Of a stretch of 64,000 nucleotides of DNA, positions 42,901 to 52,842 are shown one piece after another. The stretch is from Phytophthora hibernalis (lineage: Eukaryota > Oomycota > Peronosporomycetes > Peronosporales > Peronosporaceae). The stretch is from contig JAAKBF010000151.1 of the NCBI GenBank assembly GCA_012656075.1, positions 558,001 to 622,000 on the forward strand. The letters run 5' to 3'. Position 1 is the first letter of the stretch. Every line of letters starts with the position of its first letter. Below the pieces are notes generated by a model. The model saw only the letters and a list, made by a program, of their open reading frames with translations. It made no database searches and was not told where the DNA came from. The translations under genes and the position numbers were made by a program.

Positions 42901-43290
42901 TTAAAGTGATGAAAGACAATTTTTCCGAGGGCAAAAAAGCGTTTCTACATAATGAATCCAAGTATAAATGTGTATTTTGTTGTCCAACGGTGGGGTTGGG
43001 GGGGGTTCTTAATTTAAAGTATAAATTCGATTCGGATCTAATTTAGTGCTTTACCACGTCCACCGACGTTTTCGATCCTCATCACTCGACGATTCTTCTT
43101 GATCGTGTTCGTTATCCTTATTAGTCTGAATCAGACTATTTTTTAATTAAAGTCTAATTGTGAACTCGGACTAATTTCTGTAACCACTGTAGGGACAGAG
43201 GCAGTACTTCAACATGTCCGTGAATTTAGCAGCCAAGACGGAGCCTTCGAAATCGGTACACCCGACTCATGACGTGGTCACACGATAGTC
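42901..43290. other. Spacer with AGACTAATT motifs
   Basis: No gene. Around 43123-43180 several TTAGTCTGA/AGACTA and GACTAATT motifs occur, as also near 52490-52590 and 56725-56835. Confidence 0.3.
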
Positions 43291-43296
43291 CACGCG

Positions 43297-43638
43297 TCAT
43301 CTCGTCGACGGTGAATTTATTACGGACTTGGTTCCAGAGCTGAGACGGGATGGCCTAACCTGTTGGAGCGGTAGTGTATCGGTCTCATCCGGGATTTGTT
43401 GGGTCAAATATCGGATGGCAATTCGCGATTCATCTCTGCTCTCGTCGCCCGAAGAAAGCTCAATGATGTCACCTTCACACGTGTGAAGATAATTGATTTC
43501 TATCACGCGCGCATCCGTCATGACATCGAGCTGTGCCTTGAATCGGCGCCGATAGAAGCTGTAGCGTAGCGGTAGGTTGTCCTCTTGTTGGAGGCGTGAC
43601 ATTTTGTCAGCTGGCACCCTTCCAAATGGATCATTCAT
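43297..43638 (-). CDS. Unidentified ORF, 113 codons
   Basis: Seen: an open minus-strand frame (MNDPFGRVPADKMSRLQQED) with FYRRRFKAQLDVMTDARVIEINYLHT and an acidic serine stretch (LSSGDESRDESR). Its composition is protein-like and unlike the surrounding AT-rich DNA. No domain recognised. It could be a host gene fragment or the accessory part of a transposon. Confidence 0.3.
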   Translation of the reverse strand: MNDPFGRVPADKMSRLQQEDNLPLRYSFYRRRFKAQLDVMTDARVIEINYLHTCEGDIIELSSGDESRDESRIAIRYLTQQIPDETDTLPLQQVRPSRLSSGTKSVINSPSTR

Positions 43639-44134
43639 TATGCGCTATGGATGAAAATCGTCAAATCTCCCAACACACTTAACTTCACTATGGATTTAAA
43701 CGACCAATTACAAAATGGATTAAAAAATAGTGCTAACGAATCAAATCAGTATGTGCGAGTTATGTTCACCATTTAGCGATCTCGTTGATTCGTGAAGGCC
43801 CCACTACCACACCTCTAACGACTCGTGCCGGAGAGAGCAGATAAGTTATTAATATTCCTTTACAGATTGCAAGGCATTCCAATATTATGCGAGTAACATC
43901 CAAACCTTACACCCGTTACAGCAACGTCAATGATGTTAATGACCAACACCGTAACAAGTATTGTCGACCTTGAGCACCATAACAACCGCAATATATTTTA
44001 TCTTACCATATCGCGCCTCGCCACCATCAATGTGTTAGTCATGAGCACCATCACACAGATTCTCAATGTTGACATTCGCTGCCATACGTCAACGTCGACC
44101 ATGAACACCATCGAACATATATTCAATGTTGGTG

Positions 44135-44480
44135 GTGCGGGGGTTATGTCGACCATTGTAGACCTCCGCTTCGCTTCGGTTGCAAACGATCTCTGAGACC
44201 TTAATTGTATCCCATTCTGTGCTCACGCCTCGACAAAAATAATACACACAGTTGCTGTTGTATCTTCGCAAGCGCAAGATCACAGCTCGTGGGTCCCAAA
44301 ACGTCTTGAAGTCCATGTGCGAGCTGAACAAGTCTGGCATCTCAACATACACATCCGCCATTACAAGCAACTTCAAGCCGCCGGTCGCGTAGTTGACCCT
44401 GCTCCTTCTCACACACCCATTGTTCAGTTTTACCAGATTGCAGCGGAGCTTGTCGGAGGTCGGAGATTTTTCGATATGGG
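44135..44480 (-). CDS. Unidentified ORF fragment
   Basis: Seen: the minus-strand frame is open from about 44480 (EKSPTSDKLRCNLVKLNNGC) through VNYATGGLKLLVMADVYVEM, FSSHMDFKTFWDPRAVILRL and NSNCVYYFCRGVSTEWDTI to about 44135, with no good start codon at its beginning. It is probably an internal or truncated piece of a gene. The cysteine and aromatic pattern suggests real coding history, but no family was recognised. Confidence 0.3.
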
Positions 44481-44589
44481 TGCATTCAATTTGCTATTTC
44501 AGCTGTATTATTATGTAATGACCGACCATAGGTAAACGACTAAACGTCCATGGAATGAATTATAATCTTATGAAATTAGGTGCGTATCC

Positions 44590-44875
44590 TTTTGCGGTCA
44601 AAAATAAACTTAAATTGTAAATCTAATTTACCTAGTAAAATGTTAAACATGCATATTTGCTTGGTTTTAACCCGCATTCCGCAGTCTAATATTATCAATG
44701 CGTAGTTTACAATAATTATTGTAGTTAAACCAAGCATACTGCTTGGTTTGCCGCGAATGGTATGATTAGTCAAAAGCAAGATTCTGTCATTTTGTTTCGC
44801 TCATATTTGTAAAACCAAGCATATTGCACGGTTTTAGGGTCATCAACCGCAATAGGGCTACTTTTTAGTACAAGA
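44590..44875. repeat. Transposon end related to the 35.2-35.8 kb MITE
   Basis: Contains TCTGTCATTTTG, ATATTTGTAAAACCAAGCAT and GTCATCAACCGCAATAGGGC, matching the inverted ends at 35208-35280 and 35706-35779. The sequence outside (ACCAAGCATACTGCTTGGTT) also matches 35815-35850. Only one end is present. Confidence 0.5.
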
Positions 44876-44889
44876 ATACAATGGGAAAT

Positions 44890-46245
44890 TCGCTTTGAGG
44901 GATAACTAGTGCAAGTAATTTACATAAATGGTCTCGCAATACTCGAGTTTCACTTCGCCGCGTTTCAATTCGTCGCGGATGTGGTGGCGCTTGATGTCGA
45001 TGTGCTTGGTGTGGCCGTGGTTTATCGGGTTCTTCGTCATCTCGATGCACGACTGGTTGTCTTCGCGGATCATGAACTCGGTCCAATTTCGCTGGCAGCC
45101 GTCAGAATTTCGCACAGCAGGTGATGGATCCACTTAGCCTCTTGGATAACCAGACTGATCGCAATGTACTCCACCTCGCTCGTGGACAGTTAAACAGTTG
45201 ACTGCTTCTTGCTTCTCCAGCTAGCTATCACACTCATCAGTATAAACGTGTAGACCAAAGTCAACTTGCGGTCGGCGAGGTTGCCGGCCCAGTCCGCGTC
45301 CGAGTGGCCACGAAAGTCGATCATGTCGTCCGGCTTCAAGCAGATTCCATGCGTCTGAGGGAATTTCAGGTAGCGAAAGATGGGCTTGACCAAAACCTAG
45401 TATTCCTCTCCATGAAGCGCGACACAGCCAACGGCGTATGCGCTGTCTGGACGTGTGGCAGTCATCATGTGCATCAGAGCACCAACGCGTTCGCGAATGG
45501 GGTGTTTACCTTGTTCGCAGCATCGCTTCAAACAGTCGAGTGCTCGTGACCACCGGGCTCACCACAGCCTTGCATTCGTTCTTGCCGAAGCGCTTCAGGA
45601 TGACATCCACATATCGTCGCTGGCACATCATGACGCTGCCGTCCGGTCCGGACCATCCACCAGATCGATTCCAAGAACATACGCGCACTTGCCCCTGTCG
45701 GTCATCTCGAAGCGCGTCTTGAAGTCCGTCTTCGTGCGGGAGAGCATCTCAGGTGAACTTCCAGTAATTGGTACGTCGCCCACATACACCAGCACAAGCA
45801 CGCAGTGACCGTCAACCACCTTAATCTAGATGCACGGGTCGAAGGTCGACACTTGGAGGCCGATATAATACGTGAACTCGCCGAAGGTCTCGTTCCACAC
45901 GCGCGAAGCTGGCTTGAGACCGTAAATCGCCTTCATCAAGTCCAGGCAGTCGAAGTCACCATCCAGATCGATGTCTTCAGGAAGTACGCAAAATACCATT
46001 TCCTTCATTATCCCGTACAGGAACGCTGTCGCCACGTCCAGTTGGCCGAAGTACTTGGCTATCGCAATGATAGTGCGCAGCGTCACGTACTTGACCACGG
46101 ACGAGAACGTCTGTGTGTAGTCGATGCCATATTTTTGCTAGAAGCTCTTGGCCACGAGGAGCACCTTGTACTTCTCGATCGAGCTATCTCTTTTGCGCTT
46201 GATCTTGAACACCCACTTGGTGACGATGGCGGGACTGGCTAAGGA
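44890..46245 (-). pseudogene. Copia-C: reverse transcriptase-RNase H fragment
   Basis: Seen on the minus strand: FKIKRKRDSSIEKYKVLLVAK at the start, KYGIDYTQTFSSVVKYVTLR, QLDVATAFLYGIM and LMKAIYGLKPASRVWN (reverse transcriptase). VLVYVGDVPITG follows, where the usual YVDD is YVGD. Then KTDFKTRFEMTDRGKCAYVLGIDL, GHSDADWAGNLADRKLT and ASWRSKKQSTV (RNase H), and IREDNQSCIEMTKNP and KHIDIKRHHIRDEL at the end. Frames change several times. There is no LTR, gag or integrase next to it. The loss of the second catalytic Asp of YVDD alone would inactivate it. Old relic of a Copia lineage distinct from A. Confidence 0.75.
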
Positions 46246-46469
46246 GAGTTATTGGCGGGCAAGGCCATTTTCATAGCCAGGCAGTAAAATCGACAATTGT
46301 ACAAACGGCACGACCCGTTCCCGTCCCATTATGCCGTTCCCGCTACAGTCGAAATCTTGTCTAAGACTTCATTTGGAGGCTACAGACCCCCACATCTTTT
46401 ACAACTGAATGATTGGTGGTGGATTTACGGGATAGATATTCTCGTATCATTTATATCACGCTCATTCAC

Positions 46470-48440
46470 TCTCAACTTTTGTTCTCAGCTGGCCACTCTC
46501 GCATTTGAGACCAAAACCGTAAACTACCGGCACCTTCACCTCGCAACTTCACATTCTCAGTATGGAAGACCGACCACGTCAGTATCTCTGAGTTCGACTC
46601 TGCGTCGCATCCAGCTGAATTTACGCCCCCTCCTCCGGAAAAAGCGTACCCGTCAGAGGATGAGGCTCTTGCTTCTCTCCATCATTGAACGAGAGATCAT
46701 ACCTTCAACCTAACAAAACGTCGAGCTCTCTACACTGATGAATCAAAAACTACAGTTTGGAAACGAGGCTTAGACTGTGACCGCTCTGGCGTGCTGAAGC
46801 AAACACAGCACCTCGCCAACCAGGACCGCACTATTCGCAGCTCCAAGAGAATGGGATGCAAGATGAAGATCGTCGTCAGGGCAGTTTCCAAGGACAACCC
46901 TCACGGCCCATGGGAAGTTGTCCACGCGCAACGGTAGTGCTTTCCACAACCACCCGGTGTTACACCAGAGGACGCTCGCGTCCATGCGTGCTATCGTCAG
47001 CGTGCGGTTGCAACGATGACTTGCAGGGCGAGTGATTCCGTGCAAGCCTTGGTTGAGGCTGCGGGCGTGTCTGTGGCGAGCATCCGCGCTACGCTTATCC
47101 AAGCCGACCCAAACTCGTTCGTCACGCCGAAGGACATTGCCAACACGAAGAGCGCAGTCCGGCGCCGGGAAATGTCTACCCACACTGTGATGGAGGCCCT
47201 GTTCTCCAGCCTCACGAGTCGTGGATTCTTTTTCCGCTACTCGATCAACTAGGCTACGCTACCTGTTTTGGGCGCATCCAGCCACAGCAGCTTTGTATCG
47301 CTGACACTACGACGTTCTTGTAATGGATTGTACATACAAGACCAACAAATACAAGCTTTCGTTACTGAACATTATTGCTGTGACAGGATCCTCCCTGTTG
47401 CTTAGTGTAGGCTACCTTTTGAAAAGGAGGAGGATTACGTGTGGGCAATGAACATGCTGCGCTCCTTTATGATTGAGTTCGACGTAGAAATCCCCGGTGT
47501 TATTCTAACGGACCGTGAACTGGCGTGCATGAACGCCGCTGATCGCGTTTTCGTTGGCATACCATCCATGGTATGCCGATGGCATATGAACAAAAATGTC
47601 GAAGCCATGGCACGCAAAGAACTTGGTCAAATCTCCGTGGTAAACCCAGTTACCGGTTCGTATAGCAAGGAGAATACTTGGCAAACCGACGCGTTCATGG
47701 CTGCGTTCTACAGTGCTGTTGAGTCACAGACGGAGTCTAATTTTGAGGTCCGGCGTGGCAATCTCAAGAATTTGAATGCATCCTTAGCTGCCTACCTTAA
47801 CGCAAATTTGTGGAAGTACAAAAACGAATTGACAAAGTGTGGACAGACAGCTATCCGCACTTCGGTGTCCGTGACACGTCTATCGTAGAAGGCACGCATT
47901 CAAAATGCAAGACATGGATTCGAACTAGTTGTGGCGATCTTTACACGGTCTTCAAGAGCATATTACCCTGTGGGCAAGGAGCCGCATCTGACACTCAGTT
48001 ACTCTCATCGGGCAATGCTGTTATCACGCCATTTGCACTTTAACCAAGTCGCTATTCAGCGGTAGTCCGTGGGATCCGTGTGTACGCCCTCACGGCAACA
48101 GAAGCGCTGTGGTACGACGCGTCAAAGATTGTACACGCTCGGGTGCAACGGTACGTGCCAAGTTCCTTGAGACCAGGCACATGGTGCAGATCTGTGCACG
48201 CTGGTCGCTTGTATGCTCTGGTGTTTATCGATCCGTGTACGGCAGACCTTGTCTCTACAATCTCATCACTATCATCGAGTGAAATGCACGGCTACGATTA
48301 CAACCATACAACTACGCCAAGCACTGGGCGATTGACCGGTTCACTAGCGAACGCGGACTTCGAAGGGTGCTTGATCCTGCTCATATCTCAGCTGCGTCCC
48401 AAGCGTGGACGCGTCCCGCACCCCACCGAGTGAATGGCGG
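46470..48440 (+). pseudogene. MULE-3: Mutator-like transposase relic
   Basis: Seen on the plus strand: an N-terminal FAR1-like piece (RSGVLKQTQHLANQDRTIRS, KRMGCKMKIVVRA); RASDSVQALVEAAGVSVASIRATL; then, in another frame near 47300-47395, VLVMDCTYKTNKYKLSLLN (first catalytic Asp). EEDYVWAMNMLRSFM, GVILTDRELACMNA (second Asp) and MVCRWHMNKNVEAMARKEL form the MULE core. ESNFEVRRGNLKNL and VRDTSIVEGTHSKCKTWIR follow, and the C-terminal part ends around 48440. At least four frame changes. No inverted ends found. Resembles MULE-1 in layout but not closely. Confidence 0.75.
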
Positions 48441-48770
48441 AGTGAACGGTACTCAGCGAGAGCCGACGTTCAGCGACTGAACCCCATCGGTACCGGCGAA
48501 CATCTCCAATATAGACGTGCTACCACCGGCCAGCGAGGCGCTTACGTCAAGTAACCCTGAAAGTCTAGCCTTCCAAGAAAGCTTTGCTCCTCCTCGGAAG
48601 TGGGGATACGCTGGCTGGAGAGTTTAGAAACTTAGTATGCGTCATTTCACAGTCTTAAATCAAATATACAAAATCTGATTTCAACTTCAACATCAACATT
48701 GATGATTTAGGTGTCAAACCGTATTTTTATCGTTGATTAAGACTCATCTCTGCTTGTCCTTCTACGCAAG

Positions 48771-49589
48771 CTATTTCTTATGCGGGCGCAAAATCTGTGT
48801 TCGATAAGAGCTGGGTTTAGTGTACCCGCGTTCGCAGACACAGCACACCAGCTTTCCTGCTGGTAGTGTATCGTTTTCACGCTTTCGTTTCTCCTTGTTC
48901 TTGCCACTGCTTGGATTCTTGGCGCAGAGCCAGCGGTGCTTGCGCATATTGTCGCTCTCATACATCTTAAGACCGCAGAACAGGCAGGCGTACGTCTTAA
49001 AGAGCACACTAGACACAACGTCCGGTTCCCAGCGCATGCCCTCAAACGCGAGGTAGCACTGTATGGGGTGGTTGGTCCGTCATAGGCGACACCGTTGTGA
49101 ATCAAATCACCTCGAAAGATAACACAAAATCCGACAGGGATCTTCGCCACCCGAGCCTCGGAGTCGTTCCTTGACTCAAAGCAACCACTGAATACCTTCA
49201 GCTGCGTGCTCTCTTGGAAGGTGAAGATCATGCTGGCTGGAACACGCTCTTTGCGAGCTTGTGCCTTGCGAACTCTCGGCGGATAATCTTGATGCGGCTC
49301 CTGCTCTCTGCCGGCTGAAAGTGATCGCATGTAAGGGAATTCACGAGGAATCCATGCCGATTTGATGCAGTTTGTGCTGTCGAGTAGCGCGCGTTGCAGC
49401 TCTGCAACAGCACCAGACAATGTGGGCTCGGAACTCGTCGTCCTCCTTACCGCCAACCTTCTCGAAGACAGACTTGTAGGTCAGAGACTTCGCCTCCGTG
49501 AGCAGGGATGTAATTATGCTGTCGGAGAGACCCAGGTCAAGCACCTGGTAGCCCCGATGGGGAAGACTACTTATCGGGTTGGACGCCAT
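48771..49589 (-). CDS. Probable 2-oxoglutarate/Fe(II) oxygenase fold with C-terminal zinc fingers, two frameshifts
   Basis: Seen: start at about 49589 (ASNPISSLPHRGYQVLDLGL). After a frame change near 49455, LSGAVAELQRALLDSTNCIK, then EQEPHQDYPPRVRKAQ (candidate H-x-D), MIFTFQESTQLKVFSG, VGFCVIFRGDLIHNGVAYD (candidate distal His). After a second change near 49045, HPIQCYLAFEGMRWEPD. The end holds YACLFCGLKMYESDNMRKH-RWLC, a C2HC finger, and CCVCERGYTKPSSY, a second, incomplete one; it stops at 48771. Known: an H-x-D...H triad in a double-stranded beta-helix binds Fe(II). Inference: a nuclear oxygenase, possibly acting on nucleic acid or chromatin. Substrate unknown. The fold call is by motif only. 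Confidence 0.5.
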
Positions 49590-49779
49590 TTCAAAAGTGA
49601 AGCTGGAACGCTACGTTGGGACGGGAACGTTTCCAAACATGTAGGTTTTTGTATGGGCCTCCGTAGCAGGAACGGCATGCTGGGACGGGAACGCCCAGAT
49701 TAGATATTGAGTTTTGTATGGCCTTGGGGGCTGACGTATTCTGGTGGTCAGAACAAGTCGTCTCTATTCTGAATTGGTG

Positions 49780-50045
49780 CCTGTCTATAAAAATGGCCTT
49801 TCCGACAAATGGCCCTCCTTAGCCAGTCCCACGATGGCGCGCTGTCCGTTGGGCAACTTGGCAGCTTGAAAGACTCCACGCAGTCGCATCGACTCAAGAT
49901 CCGCGTGAATCGCCTTGCGCCAGTGTGCTTGATCAGGACCGTTGACAGCGTCATGGAACGTCGTCGGCTCCTATAGATCAGCTGCTTCGACTTCGTTGGC
50001 GGTGGCACGCCAAAACACTGGTGGAGGCGTGTCGTCGGCTTCATC
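49780..50045 (-). pseudogene. Copia-D: short fragment at the integrase-reverse transcriptase junction
   Basis: Seen on the minus strand: PTTFHDAVNGPDQAHWRKAI and HADLESMRLRGVFQAAKLP, then NGQRAIVGLAKEGH, which match the sequence just before the reverse transcriptase in Copia polyproteins (compare WKEACDSEVESLSKNDTWNV in Copia-A). The flanking tandem repeat to the right encodes the preceding linker. No other part of the element is present. Confidence 0.6.
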
Positions 50046-50049
50046 TTGG

Positions 50050-50520
50050 TCCCCAGATTTTTTCGTCGTCGGTTTCGGCTCGGTGCGAGGAGGATATGTC
50101 CGGCCTACTCGATTCTTCTAATGCGGCTCGATCTTCTAGTAGTGTCATCTCGAGTGGGCCTTACGCTTTCCCTCCTGCTTAAAGTCCGTTTGACGCGATC
50201 CGATCCGTCCCCAGATTTTTTCGTCGTCGGTTTCGGCTCGGTGCGGGAGGATATGTCCGGCCTACTCGATTCTTCTAATGCGGCTCGATCTTCTAGGAGT
50301 GTCATCTCGAGTGGGCCTTACGCTTTCCCTCCTGCTTAAAGTCCGTTTGACGCGATCCGATCCGTCCCCAGATTTTTCGTCGTCGGTTTCGGCTCGGTGC
50401 GGGGAGGATATGTCCGGCCTACTCGATTCTTCTAATGCGGCTCGATCTTCTAGGAGTGTCATCTCGAGTGGGCCTTACGCTTTCCCTCCTGCTTAAAGTC
50501 CGTTTGACGCGATCCGTTTT
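50050..50520 (-). repeat. 157-158-bp tandem repeat, three copies, from a Copia linker
   Basis: Units start at about 50050, 50208 and 50365 with TCCCCAGATTTTT(T). They are nearly identical; the first differs by AGG/GGG and T-run length. On the minus strand each encodes RVKRTLSRRESVRPTRDDT, then RRSSRIRRIE and a stop. This resembles the hydrophilic linker between Copia integrase and reverse transcriptase. Confidence 0.9.
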
Positions 50521-50789
50521 TGTCGATGTCGAGGGCGTTAAAGTTCAACGCAGTATCATCGACTTATTCATCCGAAATCTGCCGCGAAAGTCCAAAGGTC
50601 AATTCATTGAATTTGACAATGCGACTGACAACTAAGCGTTGTGCTACAGTTCTAAGGACAGTGAAAAGAACAAGTGAATGCTATCGGATTAGACAGGTAG
50701 ATCTGTGACCATAGCGGTGTGCAGCTGTCACTTTTCAATTTTGACATCTCTTGCTGTTCGACACTCGTCACCTCACAAACGCCACGTAG

Positions 50790-51470
50790 TCGTCGTACGC
50801 AACCGCTATCTCAGACAAGGATGCCCCACTAAGCACTTGTGTAGGCTTTATTGATGGTACCATACGTGGAATGTGCCGCCCAAAGAAGAACCAGAAGTAC
50901 GTGTACAATGGCCACAAGGTAAGCAGCGTGTTTATTTTGGTACCCTAACAACACACTAATTTTGTTGTTGTTGCCTAAGAGGAAACACGCACTAAAGTAT
51001 CAATCGGTACTTACCCCGATGGAATTATCATCCATCTCAGCGGACCCTTTCCCGGTACTCGCCACGATGCATTTATCAACAAAGTCGGCTACTGGACGTT
51101 GCGTCTCCCTCTCTAACCATTGACAGCAAGCATTACGTCTTCTACGGCGACCCATCTTATGGACAGCAAGACCACCTTGTTGCACCCTGTACAGGTGCGT
51201 CGCTAAGCAACGACGAGCAAGAGATTAACAAGCGAATGCGTAAGGTTCGTGTAAGTGTGGAATGGGGCTTCGGCAAAGTGACACGCTACTGGGCGTGCGT
51301 GGACTTCTCCGCTTCTTTTGCATAGGTTAGGAAAATGTATGTTATGGGCGCGCTATTAGTGAATGTGCACACTTGTCTATATGGTAGTCAGACCTCGAAG
51401 TTTTTTCGACTTGCACCTTCTAGTGTACAGGAGCACTTACATAGCTAACCGCTTAATGCGTGAATGAAGC
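50790..51470 (+). pseudogene. PIF/Harbinger DDE nuclease gene
   Basis: Seen: YATAISDKDAPLSTCVGFIDGT (first catalytic Asp), CRPKKNQKYVYNGHK, a GT-AG intron at 50919-50979, RKHALKYQSVL, then a frame change near 51010 to DGIIIHLSGPFPGTRHDAFI. Another change near 51110 leads to HYVFYGDPSYGQQDHLVAP (second Asp), VRVSVEWGFGKVTRYWA (Glu), an in-frame TAG at about 51326 and MGALLVNVHTCLYGSQTSKF. All three catalytic residues remain. The N-terminal part upstream of 50790 is not clear. Known: DDE_Tnp_4 nuclease of PIF/Harbinger elements, which works with a Myb-like partner; that partner is the next gene, convergent at 51695-52315. Confidence 0.75.
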
Positions 51471-51694
51471 TTTAGATTTCTTTGTAATCCTTTGCGTTAG
51501 TGATTGTCTCCATGAGCTTTGCCATCATACTCATCTGCGTCGACATCAGTGTTATGAAGCTTTCGTTACGCTTGCGATCTAGCTCCAGTCGATACTCTTA
51601 AAGAGCAAGTCGGCGTGTTTCTAGGTCTAGTTGTTGCTTCCTTTTTCAGATCGACTGCTCCGTAGCCTTTGTTTCGAGATAGTCCGCGATTATC

Positions 51695-52315
51695 TCAATG
51701 CGTGTTCTCTTTAGGCGTTGAAGGCTTCTCGCTGTCCGAGTCGCTAAAACGAGAGCGACGCAACCCCGCCATTGCATCTCGAACTACCTCTGCTGATGCG
51801 TTTACGCGCCGCTCCGCTTCTCTCTTTTCTTTCTCAGTTTTGTCCGCTTTCTTCTGTACATGTGCATCATATTTTATAATGACAAGTTAGTACTTTTGCA
51901 TAACCGTATTAAGCAATGTAAGTTGTATTATATAACACATACATACCAGTGATGCAATCTCCGTCAGTAATTGCTCCCGTTCGGTGAAGTCTTCTGACGT
52001 ACCTGAGACGCGAAGTGACTCCATCTCGTCGCGGCGAAAGGCATCCAGCAAGGCAGCAAATCGGCGGCGTCTATCCTTTGTGTCATCTGTGCACGACGAT
52101 AAGACCCCTTTCACACCACTCGCAACTCGATTCCACGCCGATAGTGTTTCGCCATGCCCGGCCGCCCAAGGAGTGTGCTTCACCATCTCTTTTAGGAAAA
52201 GAGTGTCACTGGAGGACAGGAAACGAAAAGTTTTCTTTCTCTTTGCCCGTGGCCCGCTACCCCGCGCAGCTTCCTCGGGGTCTGTTGCCTGGGCGTCGCC
52301 GTCTTCGCGTGACAT
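51695..52315 (-). CDS. Harbinger Myb/SANT-like DNA-binding partner, intact with one intron
   Basis: Seen: start at 52315 (MSREDGDAQATDPEEA), a basic KRKKTFRFL, then a Myb/SANT-like helical region (SSDTLFLKEMVKHTPWAAG, ETLSAWNRVASGVKG, DRRRRFAALLDAFRRDEMES) and a heptad-like tail. Exon 1 (52315-51947) ends ...EIASL. The intron at 51854-51946 has GTATGT and TGTACAG ends. Exon 2 encodes KKADKTEKEKREAERRVNAS and ends PSTPKENTH at 51695. Total is about 175 codons with no lesion. Known: in PIF/Harbinger elements this second protein binds the ends and brings the nuclease to the nucleus. The neighbouring nuclease gene is broken. An upstream extension to 52444 is open but lacks conserved features. Confidence 0.65.
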
Positions 52316-52842
52316 CGCTCTTTTCAAACTGACCACAGCCAGTTGTTTGAAGTCAGTTCGAGGCACAGTGAGCACGGCTCTAGCGTTTTGTTTCTTCGAG
52401 ACAAATCGCTGTGAACACCTATCCCCAGGTGTATATGACACCACAGTTCCGTCTCACAGTCTCGTTACAGTTGCACAAGGTCTCTAATACGGGAATTAGT
52501 CTAACTAAGACTAATTTATGTAAGTCTACTTTCAACGTGCTCACCCTAAATAATATGACCACAAACAACATGTACACAGACTAATTTTGAACTTCAAATT
52601 TTTTTTTTAACAAAAGCATTGTGCATAAACGGAAAGTGCAAATTGATGTGCGCGGAATCTAATTAGTGCACGGTGCTTTTTGTATTGATATTACTGCTAG
52701 CGAAACAGCAGATAACCCATAAAACGTAACAACGAGCTATGAATGGACGAGCTGAAACAATTAGATTCCGCGCGCCCTGAATTGGCATTTCCCGTTATAC
52801 GCAGCGCACCTAGCTAAATGAGTGTTTCATCTTCCGTGTTGT

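Noticed and set aside
43930..44196. 88-codon plus-strand frame
   Set aside because: Composed of loosely repeated CACCAT/AATGTTGA words; partly antisense to the better minus-strand frame at 44135-44480.
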